From Reticulascus tulasneorum (Eukaryota; Ascomycota; Sordariomycetes; Glomerellales; Reticulascaceae): a stretch of 64,000 nucleotides of DNA. Under the pieces are notes generated by a model, which saw only the letters and a program-made list of their open reading frames with translations, did no database searches and was not told where the DNA came from. Shown piece by piece: positions 54,015 to 64,000 of this stretch. The stretch covers positions 992,001 through 1,056,000 of the forward strand of contig LSAX01000007.1 in assembly GCA_001557505.1 (NCBI GenBank), in the 5' to 3' direction. The stretch's first letter is position 1. Every line of letters begins with the position of its first letter. The position numbers and the translations under genes are program-made.

Positions 54015-55599
54015 TTTGACACGCAGCGCAAGAGGAAATGTGTGAATTGCAAGAGGCTGAAAGTGAAAGAAGTGGTTCGATCAATGAGGAGAAGGGAGAA
54101 GAGAAGGGGGGGTATGGGGAGGGAATGGGGACTTTTAGATCCATTATCAATTGTTGATCTAGCCAGTTTCAACCCCTCCTCTCTCTAACCCCTCCTCATC
54201 TTGCTCCTCCTCCTCCTTCCCCCACGTCTGCTGAAGAAAAACAACCCCGGTCAAATTATGCTGCACTGCATATTCGGGATTGGCCCGGCTCTCTTCCCCG
54301 ACTGCCCCCAAGACCGTGATGGGTTTGGTGTCAAGGTGGGAAGGGCCGTTCCTAGTATGTACTTCGCGTGCCTTTGCCAGCAGTAGTGTACTTTTGTAGG
54401 GGTGCGCAAACATCATGCCGTCCTGGAATATCTTCGACGGCTACGGCGGCGGTTGTGCGACGAGAAACACGAGGGGATCCCGAGCCCGAAACCCTGGTTT
54501 TGGGTACTGCAGTGTGGGGGGGGGGGGGGGGGTTGAAGATCAGGTGATCCCCTCATCTACTCCCTACCTTACCTTACAATACCGAGTAAACCTTTCCGCC
54601 AGAGACAACAATCGTCCGGACTTGATCAATTTGAAGTTCAGATGCCTTCAGTCGCTCGACTTGTACGAGTGGCATTTAAACCTAGCTAACATTCGCCAAG
54701 TCCTTTGGGAAGTATCATTGGTCGCTAAAAATTGTCAACAGCATGCCCAGATCGCTATCTTTCCGGACTCTATTTCCCTGACACGTCCAAGCCTTCTCAA
54801 TAAATCCTCTGCAGTAAACTATACTGGCCCTATCATCAACAGTGAAGCATTTACAGATGCTTTGCGGGCGCAATTGATCCGGATGTAAGAACCGAACCGA
54901 CACGTCGCAAAAGAACCTGCTAACCCCCCCTCCGCTTCCGGCGCAACCACCATCGGCACCGGGTCCAGGATCCCTGATATGCACACGCTCTAATCCAAAT
55001 CAATTCATACAATTCGATTTGATTCGTCCGACTATTTTGAACTGTATGTATCACGAATCACTTGTACTGTACTGAAGTCTCTGATAGGCAAGACGGCGCA
55101 TAACTTCGTACTACTCTGCGACGCATGTGCTCATCAGACGCCACCCTTTGAACAGCACCCAAGAACTCGGATGCTATTGATAGAAAATGCACGAAAGAGG
55201 TGTCTTGGAACAAGAGCAACTCGTACCCATTCAAATGCTTTGCAGGTCCCTTAGCCTATCCATAATAGGCGTAGCACATACTCCTCCACGATGGAGTCTG
55301 CCTGCCTTCTGCAGGTGGTTTCCCTCTCGAAGCATGGAGCCTCGCGTCTTGACTACCACGCGATGGACCGCATAAAAGAATCTATCTCATGTGATATTAG
55401 CGAGTAAATGGTTCTCAGCCTAGGTATCTAACCCAAGGCGAGGCATAATCATCGCATTGTTGCGCGAGATAAGCTCAAGGCTCCTCGACTGGAATGTTTG
55501 GCATTTCTGGTGACCTCTGCATTAAGTTGCATTCACAGGGCTCCGCCTGACTGCGAGAAGCCATTCGGGTCAGTGTTGCATTGCATCAAGAGAATCTTT
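54015..55599. other. Intergenic, upstream of methyltransferase
   Basis: Contains the methyltransferase promoter and a G17 tract at 54516-54532. A plus-strand frame 54415-54888 has no recognisable content. No gene is supported. Confidence 0.45.
54516..54532 (+). repeat. G17 homopolymer
   Basis: Seventeen consecutive G on the plus strand. It is the second such tract in the window. Confidence 0.85.
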
Positions 55600-57066
55600 C
55601 AACACAGAAGAAACTCAGAAATGATAGGGAAGGAACATCCCTACAAGACCAGTCGACACCGCGACTTTCGGCCCCATAGGTTGACCATCCTCCTCGGCCA
55701 CTTTCCTGAAGGGTATGTCCCGCCTCGCCCCGTACCTGTCAGGCTTGAATATGCTTGGGCCCGAGTAACCGTCCGAATTGGTCGTCATGGCTGTCATACG
55801 GGCGAAAACGACGGATCTTTTGGGGATGAACATGTCGTTGTACACGCCTCTTCGAGACTCTTGTGCAGGATGGCGACCGGGTTCAGCGGAACACAGCGCA
55901 TGACTTCGTTGGTGAGGTACAGGAGATTGACTCGGTCGTCACAGTCAGGAAGTCTGTCCTTCCTCACGACGGTATCGATCTCCTGCTGGACCTATCTTCG
56001 AATCTCAAGATGCTTTTTCAGGGACAGCATGCAGCTCTGGACAAAACTCCAAATGCTTTCCCCGCCAGCGATGAAGACAGCGCCGGTGGCTGCCTGATAT
56101 CAACCACCCCCAGCTCTTAAATCTTGGCGACCTTTTCGTTGTCACGAGCCTATCCTAGATACGCCTTCATAACGATGGAGCGGCTGTTACAGTCTCGATT
56201 TTTTTCGTGTTCGTAGCCTAAGGCTCATTGCGGATGATCTGGATCCCCTTTTTGCTTTGTCGCGCACGTCGGAGCGGGCCCGACAAGTTTAGCGGCCAGG
56301 CAGGAATCTCGCTTGTGGGAAAATGTTGGTCAGAGACGACCCGGATATCCCTCCAGCGTGGCGTTGCTCACGTCCCGTCCGATGACATGGCACAGTGCCG
56401 CCAGACTGTGCCTCCATCTCCTGGCCAAAAGCGACGCGGAAGAATGTCCCTGTCGTCATGGGCGGGGGCGATGTCCTTCCATCGGAGAGCAAGGATCGGA
56501 CGGCCTTACGCGCTTCGTGCAACTGAACTTGGGGAAAGTCTTCACGTTGTCTGCGAGAAGGTGGTTTTGGAAGAGTTGACGATGAAGCTTGAACTGCGGC
56601 CCCTACCTCAAATGCGCCGGCATTATGGCCTATCCCATCCTGATCACGAGGGATCCATCGCGTCCCAGAAAGATTACAGATACGTACACCTCGAAGAAAG
56701 TGAATCCTGGCCGATCGCAGTAGTCGGACCCTCGACGATCAAGGAAATCTGTTGGCGCCTGCACGCCATTGAGACATGTCTTGTGTCGCGCTAGCATTTT
56801 GAGATGGATGATATCGAACCTCCTGAGAGAGTGGCTGACTTAAAGTCCCTCTCTGTATTCTTTCCCCCATCTGCTGTGGTCTTTTTTAGGATGGTCAGTG
56901 CCTGACTAGCCGAATCTCCGACCAAGAACTTGTCCGGCGGTACTGGTAGAAGAAAGGAAGCAGTCTCCGTTGACATGAACCAATTGATAACGCAAGCCAT
57001 AGCACTGATGAGACAACGGGCAACGCGACGAGCACCGCGCCAGCGCGGGACTCGTAGCAACGTCAT
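55600..57066 (-). pseudogene. Decayed cytochrome P450 (OrdA/CYP-type)
   Basis: Fragments of one P450 lie in order on the minus strand but in different frames. The N-terminal proline-rich hinge (PVPPDKFLVGD, about 56.92 kb) is followed by DIIHLKMLARHK, then DFLDRRGSDYCDRPGFTFF (about 56.72 kb), then FKLHRQLFQNHLLADNVKTF (about 56.58 kb), an I-helix remnant (GAVFIAGGESIWSFVQSC, about 56.07 kb), VQQEIDTVVRKDRLPDCDD, and the C-terminal part MFIPKRSVVFARMTAMTT with FKPDRYGARRDIPFRK (about 55.7-55.8 kb). Stops interrupt the frame at 56840-56842, 56630-56632, 56603-56605 and 55992-55994. The haem-binding loop has lost its Cys: the matching stretch reads DGQPMGPKVAVS. Sequence style resembles OrdA-type P450s of secondary metabolism. 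It cannot encode an active enzyme. Confidence 0.75.
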
Positions 57067-58886
57067 GTCAGCCGGCAGTCATAGCCTCGAAACAACAGTT
57101 CGCTGAGCCAAGAGAATGGCCAGGACTTCGATGTACTAGTACACCTCGCGCCAGACTCATGGCCAGCGCGATATCCAATTGACACCACCAATATGATAAC
57201 TCGGCCCGCACTCACGGGACTGGCCGGCATTCTACAGCGGCGCATATCTTACGCAGCCCTTCTTGCGTCCAATCCTGGAACGTCGTCCTATCCTCACAAG
57301 CAGAGGGAGAAGTCAGAAAATGAGCTATCACGCGCATTTGTGATGCCGAATCCGTCCTTATCGAAGGCAGCAAGTGCATGCCACGACCAATAGGGGACAG
57401 GCACAGCTGCAGTAGTGCTGGTAACACGAGGCTTTGGGCAGAAGTAGTTGGCTGCAGATGTCATGGCTGATGAAGAGAGCTGGAAGGGAAGGGATTGGCA
57501 GAGACCAGGGGCTTCCGTGCTGGAATGCGCATGACAGGATGCTGACAAGAGAATCCATCCCCACCCTGTCGTCAGGGGTTGCGACGGCACGGGTCCTTGC
57601 CGATAGTTACCAAAGTGGCGCTAACGCTTGATTCTTCCGAGCCTGACACGCTGACCGGCGGTCAAGTGGGACGAAGAAAGATGGTGGATTCATTTTCGCC
57701 AGTTGCGGGCAACCTTTCCTTTTGGAAAGTATGGTGAAAGATAGGTGTAAGGAGTTTATTGAATATTCTGCCATTGCATTACAATAACTCCAATCTTCCT
57801 ATGGATAGCTACTGGAATCTCCAGATAACAAAGCGGCACTGTTTTTTGGCGATCCACTTGCTGGTGTGATTCTCGAACGCCATAGCCAGGCACTAATTCA
57901 AGAGTGGAGACAGACAGGCGATATATGCTCCGTAGCACATACAATCCAGTTGGACGGCTGTTCTGAACTTAATCAATACGTAGTTCTTTTTAGCTTCTGG
58001 AACACAAAGAACGTCCAAAAGAACCCACTCGGCTGGGTGTTCCGTACTCATTTGAAGACACAGCCACGCGGACGTCACAGAGGAGCAGGCTAGCAGCCTG
58101 ACTCGTTTTCCTCTCACCTACCATCAATTACCAGATCCTTCTCATTTGTGGGCTAATTTCATTTGCCGTCGACATCATCAGTTTCTTGTCCTAGACCCCC
58201 CACCGATATCTCGACCGGCCTGTCCCATGAATGTGTGCTGATCCAAACACCGTCCCTGACCCCCCCTCCAAGTTCGATAGGCCAAAGCGGGACGACACGA
58301 CGACTCATCCCCACGTTCGGTGGCTTGGTGAGCACGAACCCCCTCAGCTCTCAATCGGGTGCTAAATGAGGGCGCCGAAATCTCCTCATTCTCATGCGAA
58401 CATCTGTCAAAGACGGGCTATTCAAGCCTCGCTCTCGGAGGCGTTGCTGATTTGTGATAATGCTCTTTCTGGAAGGAAATCACGTCACATCGGGAAACGA
58501 GCGTAATAACTTGCCGAAGACCACGAATCGCCCTTCGCTTCCTCCGACCACCCCTAACTCGCGCTTGAACGTAGGTAGGTATCCATAAAGCGCAGCCTAA
58601 GAGGTGTCGAGCGAGCGCGGACAGCAAACCAACAACCAACAGACAGTGCCAAAAAGACCACTAATAAGAACAACCTATCTAATTAAAGCCCCCTTGCATT
58701 CTCCTGAGACGTATTCCAAATTCTCCTCTTCCCCCACGAGGCTCAGTCAGCTCCGCTAGCGACTCTATTCTATCCTTCGCAAGCCCAATCTCAAGTTTGT
58801 TTTGCGATCTGCCAAGCGACTCCAGCCCCGCAATCTACTCTCTCTGTCCCTTGCAGCTCCAAATCCCATCAAATGCGAGGAAGGCA
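57067..58886. other. Intergenic, between P450 relic and Zn2Cys6 gene
   Basis: No gene is supported. A minus-strand frame (57294-57590) and others are short and have no motif. The last few hundred bases are pyrimidine-rich and probably form the regulator's promoter and leader. Confidence 0.45.
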
Positions 58887-61737
58887 ATGGATGTCGACGA
58901 GGACTCGAAGCCGAATCTCGTGGCTTTGCACCACACCGAGAGTTTAAGGAGCGAAAGCACCGAGGGGTTCGACGGAAGTGTTGCCGGGGACGGTTCTAAG
59001 CCGGCCATCAAGCGGCGAAGCGCGATTGCCTGCCGAAGGTTTTGTCCCCGATCACGTCGCCCAGGTTTCTGCAACCAGATGAGCTAAAATCTTACCCAGA
59101 TGTCGGCGAATGAGAAGTAAATGCATTCATGAGAAGGCCCAGCCTCCCTGCAAGTCTTGTGCGGAAGCCGGCGTGAGAGCCGAAGATTGGTATTGGTGCC
59201 CGGTGCCGTGCGAGTGATTAACGAGCTGACTGGCCCGACAGCATCTTCCCTGTTCGCGGCCAACCGGACAATGATCGCGATTACCGGCATCCTCGCATGA
59301 GGGCCGATAAGGCCGTCAAGCGAGACACCCCCAAGCCTCGTCGCGAGGTCATTGATGCGACGGCCATTGTGCCGGCGGGAGGTGTGCCGGCCGTCGTCCG
59401 GGCCAAGCAGACCGACCCCTGGGACGACCTGCCGCCATTGACTGAGATCATCGATGCGGTCAACTTGTTCACAAGGCACTACTTCCAACTGGGATTTATC
59501 CCCAAGGAACTGTTTCCCGAGCGATTGCGGCGCAACCACCGTTCAGTGAGCGTGTTTCTGCTGCTCAGCATCCTCAGCATATCGGCCCGCTTCTCACCTG
59601 CCCTGATCAAGCGGTATGAGAGTGGCATGAGTGCAGTCGATTTCTTCATGGAAAGAGCGAGTGCTCTCGCCATGGATGAGCTCTATGAACCTACGTTGGA
59701 GAGATGTCAAGCTTTCTACCTCTTGAGCATCGCGCAACAGGGCAGCGGTCACAAGAACAGGAGCTATGTGAGTTGAGTCCACGCCAGACAACAGATGAGT
59801 TGGCTGACATGGCCAAGATCAATATGGGAGTCGCCATAAGAATGGCTGCTTTGATGCAGCTCCATAGGGAAGAGACGTACGCAGCGATACAGAACCCGAC
59901 CAAGGAGATGGTTATACAGGCGGAATCGGCCCGGAGGACATTGGTGAGTGATATGATAGGGCCTTTTATCGCTCTTGCTAACTTTATCTCCAGTGGATGT
60001 TACACAGTACGTACCTCTGCCAGCTTCCCATTGCGATACTAACGATTTCCCAGGCCAAGACAATCTCCACTGCGGTCCCCTGTCCCCCGTATCGCTTGCC
60101 GCCGGCGACATAACCGCCCTCCTCCCCAGCGACGAGGGGGACTTCGCCAACGGCCGAGAGCCCAGGTTCCGCGCCGCGCTCGAAGACACCCCGCCAGCGC
60201 GCGAGAACCCCGGGCTCCTCACCCGCCAAGACCGGTCCCTCTTCGCCAGCCTGATACAGGCACACCACTACTGGGGCACCGTCGCGAGGAGGGCCATGTC
60301 CCACGCGAAGAGCGCGCGGCCGTGGGAGGCATCGAGCGACTACGCCGTCATGGCCCAGAAGCTGTCGACGTGGGAACAGGAGCTGCCTCAGGATCACCGC
60401 TGGAGCACGTATTTGCTGAAGGGATATAAGTCGGAAGGCCAAGATTTGGTATGCATTTCGAATCGCCGGACCGTGTTGCCAAGGAGTATGTGTGGCTGAC
60501 TTTCACAGGCTTATTTGGGCGTCACGATGGTAACAAAGCTTTGCAACATCGTTCTGCGCAAAGCATATCTCCAAGAGTACGTCCCCATCAACACCTTCCA
60601 GCCGTAGACATCACACCCTAACAGCGAACCCAGCATAATCAGCTCCGATCGCAGCCGCCACGCCTTCTTTTCCAACATGTCCCTCGAGCTCTTCCGTAAC
60701 GTCCGCGACCTGTTCGAGCAGATCGACGCCCAGTTTACGGGCCGCTCCCCCGATGATGGCGTTGGAGCTCAAATGGCGGTATGTGATATCAGAATCTCGT
60801 TCCCCTTCCAAGTTCTCCTCTCTCACCCGCCCAGCTCCTGTCAGCCCTGCTCTTTTTCGATTAACTGTTTCACTGACCCGTCTCACTGCTAGTCGTTCTG
60901 CGTTTACAGCTGCGGCCTTTTCGCGACGTATCTTTGCAGATACGAACACAGTGAGTTTGACTCCCGTGACATGATATCAAGGACGCCACTAAAGACGAAG
61001 CAGTCTGCCCCGATAGAGCCGTCACCAACGACGGCCCGATCATGCTGCAGAGAACCATGAGCATCCTCATGGAGTCCAAGGAGGTCTGGCCCCTTGCATC
61101 GCGCTGGCTCGAGGCGCTGGAGAGCTTTTCTCGCGACCCGAAAGCCGCAACAGCCACCATGGAGAGGAGCATGGCGGATGGCAACGACGGCATCCCCCGT
61201 CTCGGCAACTACCCGTCCACCGTCTTCACCAACGCCAACCGCAGGGGTCCTCTGCCGGAAGATACGAAACGCTACATCCTTCCCCCTCCCAGCCCGTCTC
61301 CCACGAACTCAACCTCGCGCTCCCTCCCGTCCCTCACCGACATCCCCCACCAGGCACCACACCTCGACCAACGGCAGCACCACCACCCTGCCTCGAACCC
61401 CTACTCGCAGCTCCCGCCGCCCCCGCAGCTGCAACACCACCAGCATCAGATGTACCCGTCCCAGCCGCAACAGCAGCCGCCTCCGGGCCTACCGGCACCG
61501 CCTCCCCCATACGGCGCCAACAACGGCATGGGCATGCTCGTCCAGGCTGCCTTCGACAACACGCAGCGCGGCGCGCCCCCGCCGCAGCCGCCACACTCTT
61601 ACGAGAACCAGCCCTTCTACCCCCCTCCTCCCACGGTGGTGCTGGGCCCGGGGACGGATAACTTCGAGAACGAACTGCAGTTTTACATTACCGGTGACCA
61701 GAACTGGGGCAACCCGGCGCCGAATATCTACTTTTGA
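58887..61737 (+). CDS. Zn(II)2Cys6 transcription factor
   Basis: Ten exons (58887-59038, 59100-59189, 59242-59767, 59818-59943, 59994-60006, 60054-60448, 60509-60576, 60625-60778, 60893-60950, 61004-61737) give 771 residues. The zinc cluster (about 49-81) reads ACRRCRRMRSKC, then PPCKSCAEAG, with the sixth Cys in EDCIFPVRGQPD; it is split by two introns, and one Cys codon is assembled across a splice junction. The fungal-specific middle domain runs from about 130 to 480 (LFTRHYFQLGFIPKELFPE; SINMGVAIRMAALMQLHREE-type segment; RRTLWMLHSQDN). The last 150 residues are rich in Pro, Gln and His, typical of activation regions, and include APPPPYG. Exon 5 has just 13 nt. Targets are unknown; there is no obvious cluster besides the nearby relic P450 and methyltransferase. 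Confidence 0.85.
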
Positions 61738-62888
61738 AGTCTGACAGACGGAGTACCTCTGAAGGAGTGCTGGGATTAGGAGCGGCTCGTGTATCATACG
61801 TAGCTCTGAAGCATTAGGAAATGGATTTGGGATAAGGAGGATTACAAAAAGGAATAGCAACGATACCTCTGTGCGGCTGCTCGCGGCTGAGTTTTATTGG
61901 AGCCGAATGGGTAAAATTCTGGCTGGGTAGATAGTATTAATCTTCACCGAATGGACAAGTTTCGTACGGAGCAAGTTCTCTACCAGTCATATTCTGGGAC
62001 AATGTCACTCATCATGGCGATCATCAAGGGAGAGAGGCGACAAAAGTCTAATGGGGGGGCAAACTCTTGTGAATTTGTTCGTTCTACTGCTACCAGGCAC
62101 GCATCTAATAAGACCGAGCTCACTTGAACCCTCGTCGGATGCGCCCATTCCAGTTCTTTCATCATCCGCAGCGGTTCTCCTACACTCTCCGTTTGATGTC
62201 TTCGCTTCTGAAGCATCGTCATCCACTACTTCCTCCGTTGTCTTTGAACCCGAGGTCCTGAAGACAACACTTCCTCAAGGTACGGCCCCGAGAGCAGTTT
62301 ACTGCTCTTCCCGTCTCGTCACCCGTCCACTTGAACAAGGGATCTAAGAAACAAGGATGAAACGACCGAACCGTCGCGGAATAGTCTCGATGGGTTATTC
62401 CGCCCTTCCTATGTCTGTCTGAACTCCATCCCCGGGATATCCGTCTGCCCGCGGGAAACTCCTGCCTGTCTACATGACTTTTGGTGTGCCGCCGCCTTTG
62501 CCATAGCGAGGCTTACATGGAACTTCTCTTCTATCTCCTGCCATCCCGCTGCGAAAAATCAAGAAGACACAGCTGGTGGTGATGGCAACGTGTTGCTTGT
62601 AGTGGTGTCATGATTGGGGGGTTCGGTGCTCTGGGGTATTGGGGATTGGGATTACTAGTGTTTGTGTTGATCAGGGGTCTATATACACTTTGGGGTATTG
62701 TGTTGTATGGTGCTATGTAGTGTCATGATCCGGGGTCGCAGGGGGCTGGGCTCTTCTTGGGTAAGATGCAGGTCCGTAGGGGCTGTCCTTGGAAAGACGG
62801 CTGCTCCAAGCGCGTGGTGAATGGGGATGGGGGGCTTTCTGATAATCAAACATCTCGAAGCTTAGGCATGCTCAGAGGAGAACTGGAT
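61738..62888. other. Intergenic, convergent 3' ends
   Basis: Between the regulator and importin beta genes, which converge here. Contains a G/T-rich stretch at 62600-62720 with repeats of TGGGGTATTG and GTGTT-type words. No gene is supported. Confidence 0.5.
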
Positions 62889-64000
62889 TCAAGTTTGGGC
62901 CATGACGCTAGCAGAGCCACCGAGTTGACGCTTGACTTGCTCGCGAGCCCATCGTGCAGTGTCGATGGTGCGAGGCTGGAACTCGCGGTTCGTCTTCGTC
63001 TCCTTGATCAGGGCTGTCAACCATTCTTGACGGAAGACGTCTACAAGCTCGCCGTTCGGGTAGGCATCGGCAAGATCACTGGTACTTATTAGCCGTCGGC
63101 AAGGAACGCGATTCGGACTTGTTACTCACCCTATGACACCCATCGCAGCCCGCATGAGCGCCTCGCTGCGGTTCATATCGCTTGCAATCATGTTGAGAAG
63201 CTGGAAGATCGATTGCACAAATGGTTGGAGAGTTGCCGCTGCAGAGTTTTGTTAGCACAAGCACAGCTGACATGTGGGAGGAGCACGCACTCTTGCCGCT
63301 GGACTTCATGGCACCAATAATGCCACCCCATGCATCCATAATTCCTTCCCGGAGAGAGATGACGTAGTCAAACATCTCGTATGGACCATCGTGGGTCGCA
63401 GTCACGGTCGCAGCCTGTTGCAAGACCTGTGCGATGACAGACAGGTAGGTCTCGAAGTGCCCTCCAATGGCGCCAGCAATGTCTCCGAAGCATTGAAGGA
63501 TAGCTGGCTTGAATTGATTGGACAAAGTGGTGCTCTATAAATTCGTTAGGAACTTAGTCTAGAGATAGTAGAGATGGGCGAAACCCAAAGTTGATACATA
63601 CCTTGAGATTGTGCAGCAAGTGGTTCATGAAGTTATCACAGTACGGCTGGCTGCGCTCTCCCATGGATCGTGTGAGATCGCTGACAAGGCCAATAGCCAT
63701 CGAACAAAGACTCGGCTCCTCCTGGTTGGCTAAGGCATTGTACAGGAACGGACTGAACGCATCCATGTATTTTGAGAAATCCTCTTCCATGGCGTTGGCA
63801 AGAGCGCTGATGGTAGCAAAGACCGCCTCTGGTACGCTGGACTTGCCACCGACGGTGCTCAGGATTTGCAGCAGAACCTGCATTATCCGGTCGCCCTGTG
63901 GGATAATCTCCTTGTCCAGTCGTTGAATGATTGCCTGCAGGACAGTGCAAAGACTCGTCTGCATATCAGACAAGGTAATCTTGTCCTCAACGCTAACAAC
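62889..64000 (-). CDS. kap95: Importin subunit beta-1, C-terminal part (5' end outside window)
   Basis: Four exons (64000-63602, 63534-63291, 63238-63130, 63078-62889) give the last 313 residues of karyopherin beta 1; the frame is open at the window edge, so the gene continues beyond 64000. HEAT-repeat helices are evident: DMQTSLCTVLQAIIQRLDKE, then YMDAFSPFLYNALANQEEPS, then FKPAILQCFGDIAGAIGGHFE, then LMRAAMGVIGDLADAYPNGE, and the ending FQPRTIDTARWAREQVKRQL. This is characteristic of Kap95, which binds importin alpha, Ran-GTP and FG nucleoporins and carries classical NLS cargo into the nucleus. Introns are 51-67 nt and all phases agree. The full protein is about 870-880 residues in fungi, so roughly the last third is seen here. 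Confidence 0.9.

Noticed and set aside
55498..56097. Plus-strand frame of 199 codons
   Set aside because: The opposite strand carries ordered P450 fragments, so this is an antisense shadow of the relic.

Overview
The window is nuclear DNA from a filamentous ascomycete (Pezizomycotina). The evidence is short GT-AG introns of about 45-135 nt with CTAAC-type branch sites, fungal-only families (ATG29, IPI3, LaeA-like methyltransferase, Zn2Cys6 regulator, NACHT NLRs, HET domain) and a secreted plant cell-wall lyase. I could not fix the genus. Coordinates for spliced genes are outer limits; exon junctions were read by eye from splice sites and frame continuity and are given in each entry.

Layout. 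1-540: 3' end of a single-pass membrane protein gene. 1721-3566: CYP52-type P450. 5084-5506: small single-TM protein. 6349-7747: atg29 (minus). 8293-9346: degenerate short-chain dehydrogenase (minus). 9.35-13.76 kb: gene-poor. 13764-14926: secreted alpha-carbonic anhydrase. 18.39-19.81 kb: multi-pass membrane protein. 20087-22252: large disordered protein (minus). 22.25-25.65 kb: gene-poor, microsatellite-rich. 25655-31546: three plus-strand genes, IPI3 (pre-rRNA processing), ISD11 (Fe-S assembly, LYR motif) and an acidic, AT-hook-like conserved protein.

32-52 kb is an accessory, self-recognition-like block: a NACHT-ankyrin NLR (32331-35415, minus), a large fungal membrane protein (36443-38677), a secreted rhamnogalacturonan lyase (38757-40611, minus), a TMEM53/PaxU-like protein (41412-42404, minus), then a head-to-head pair of a NACHT-WD40 NLR (43505-48395, minus) and a WW-like/HET-domain gene (49075-51641, plus). 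That pair is bracketed by two diverged direct repeats (42950-43095 and 51770-51910). This is the most interesting arrangement in the window: it looks like a mobile or recombining NLR plus effector module.

52-64 kb: a ten-exon LaeA-like methyltransferase (52280-54014, minus), a decayed P450 (about 55.6-57.07 kb, minus), a ten-exon Zn2Cys6 transcription factor (58887-61737, plus), and the C-terminal third of importin beta (62889-64000, minus, running off the window). The P450 relic, the methyltransferase and the regulator could be remains of a secondary-metabolite locus, but no backbone synthase is present.
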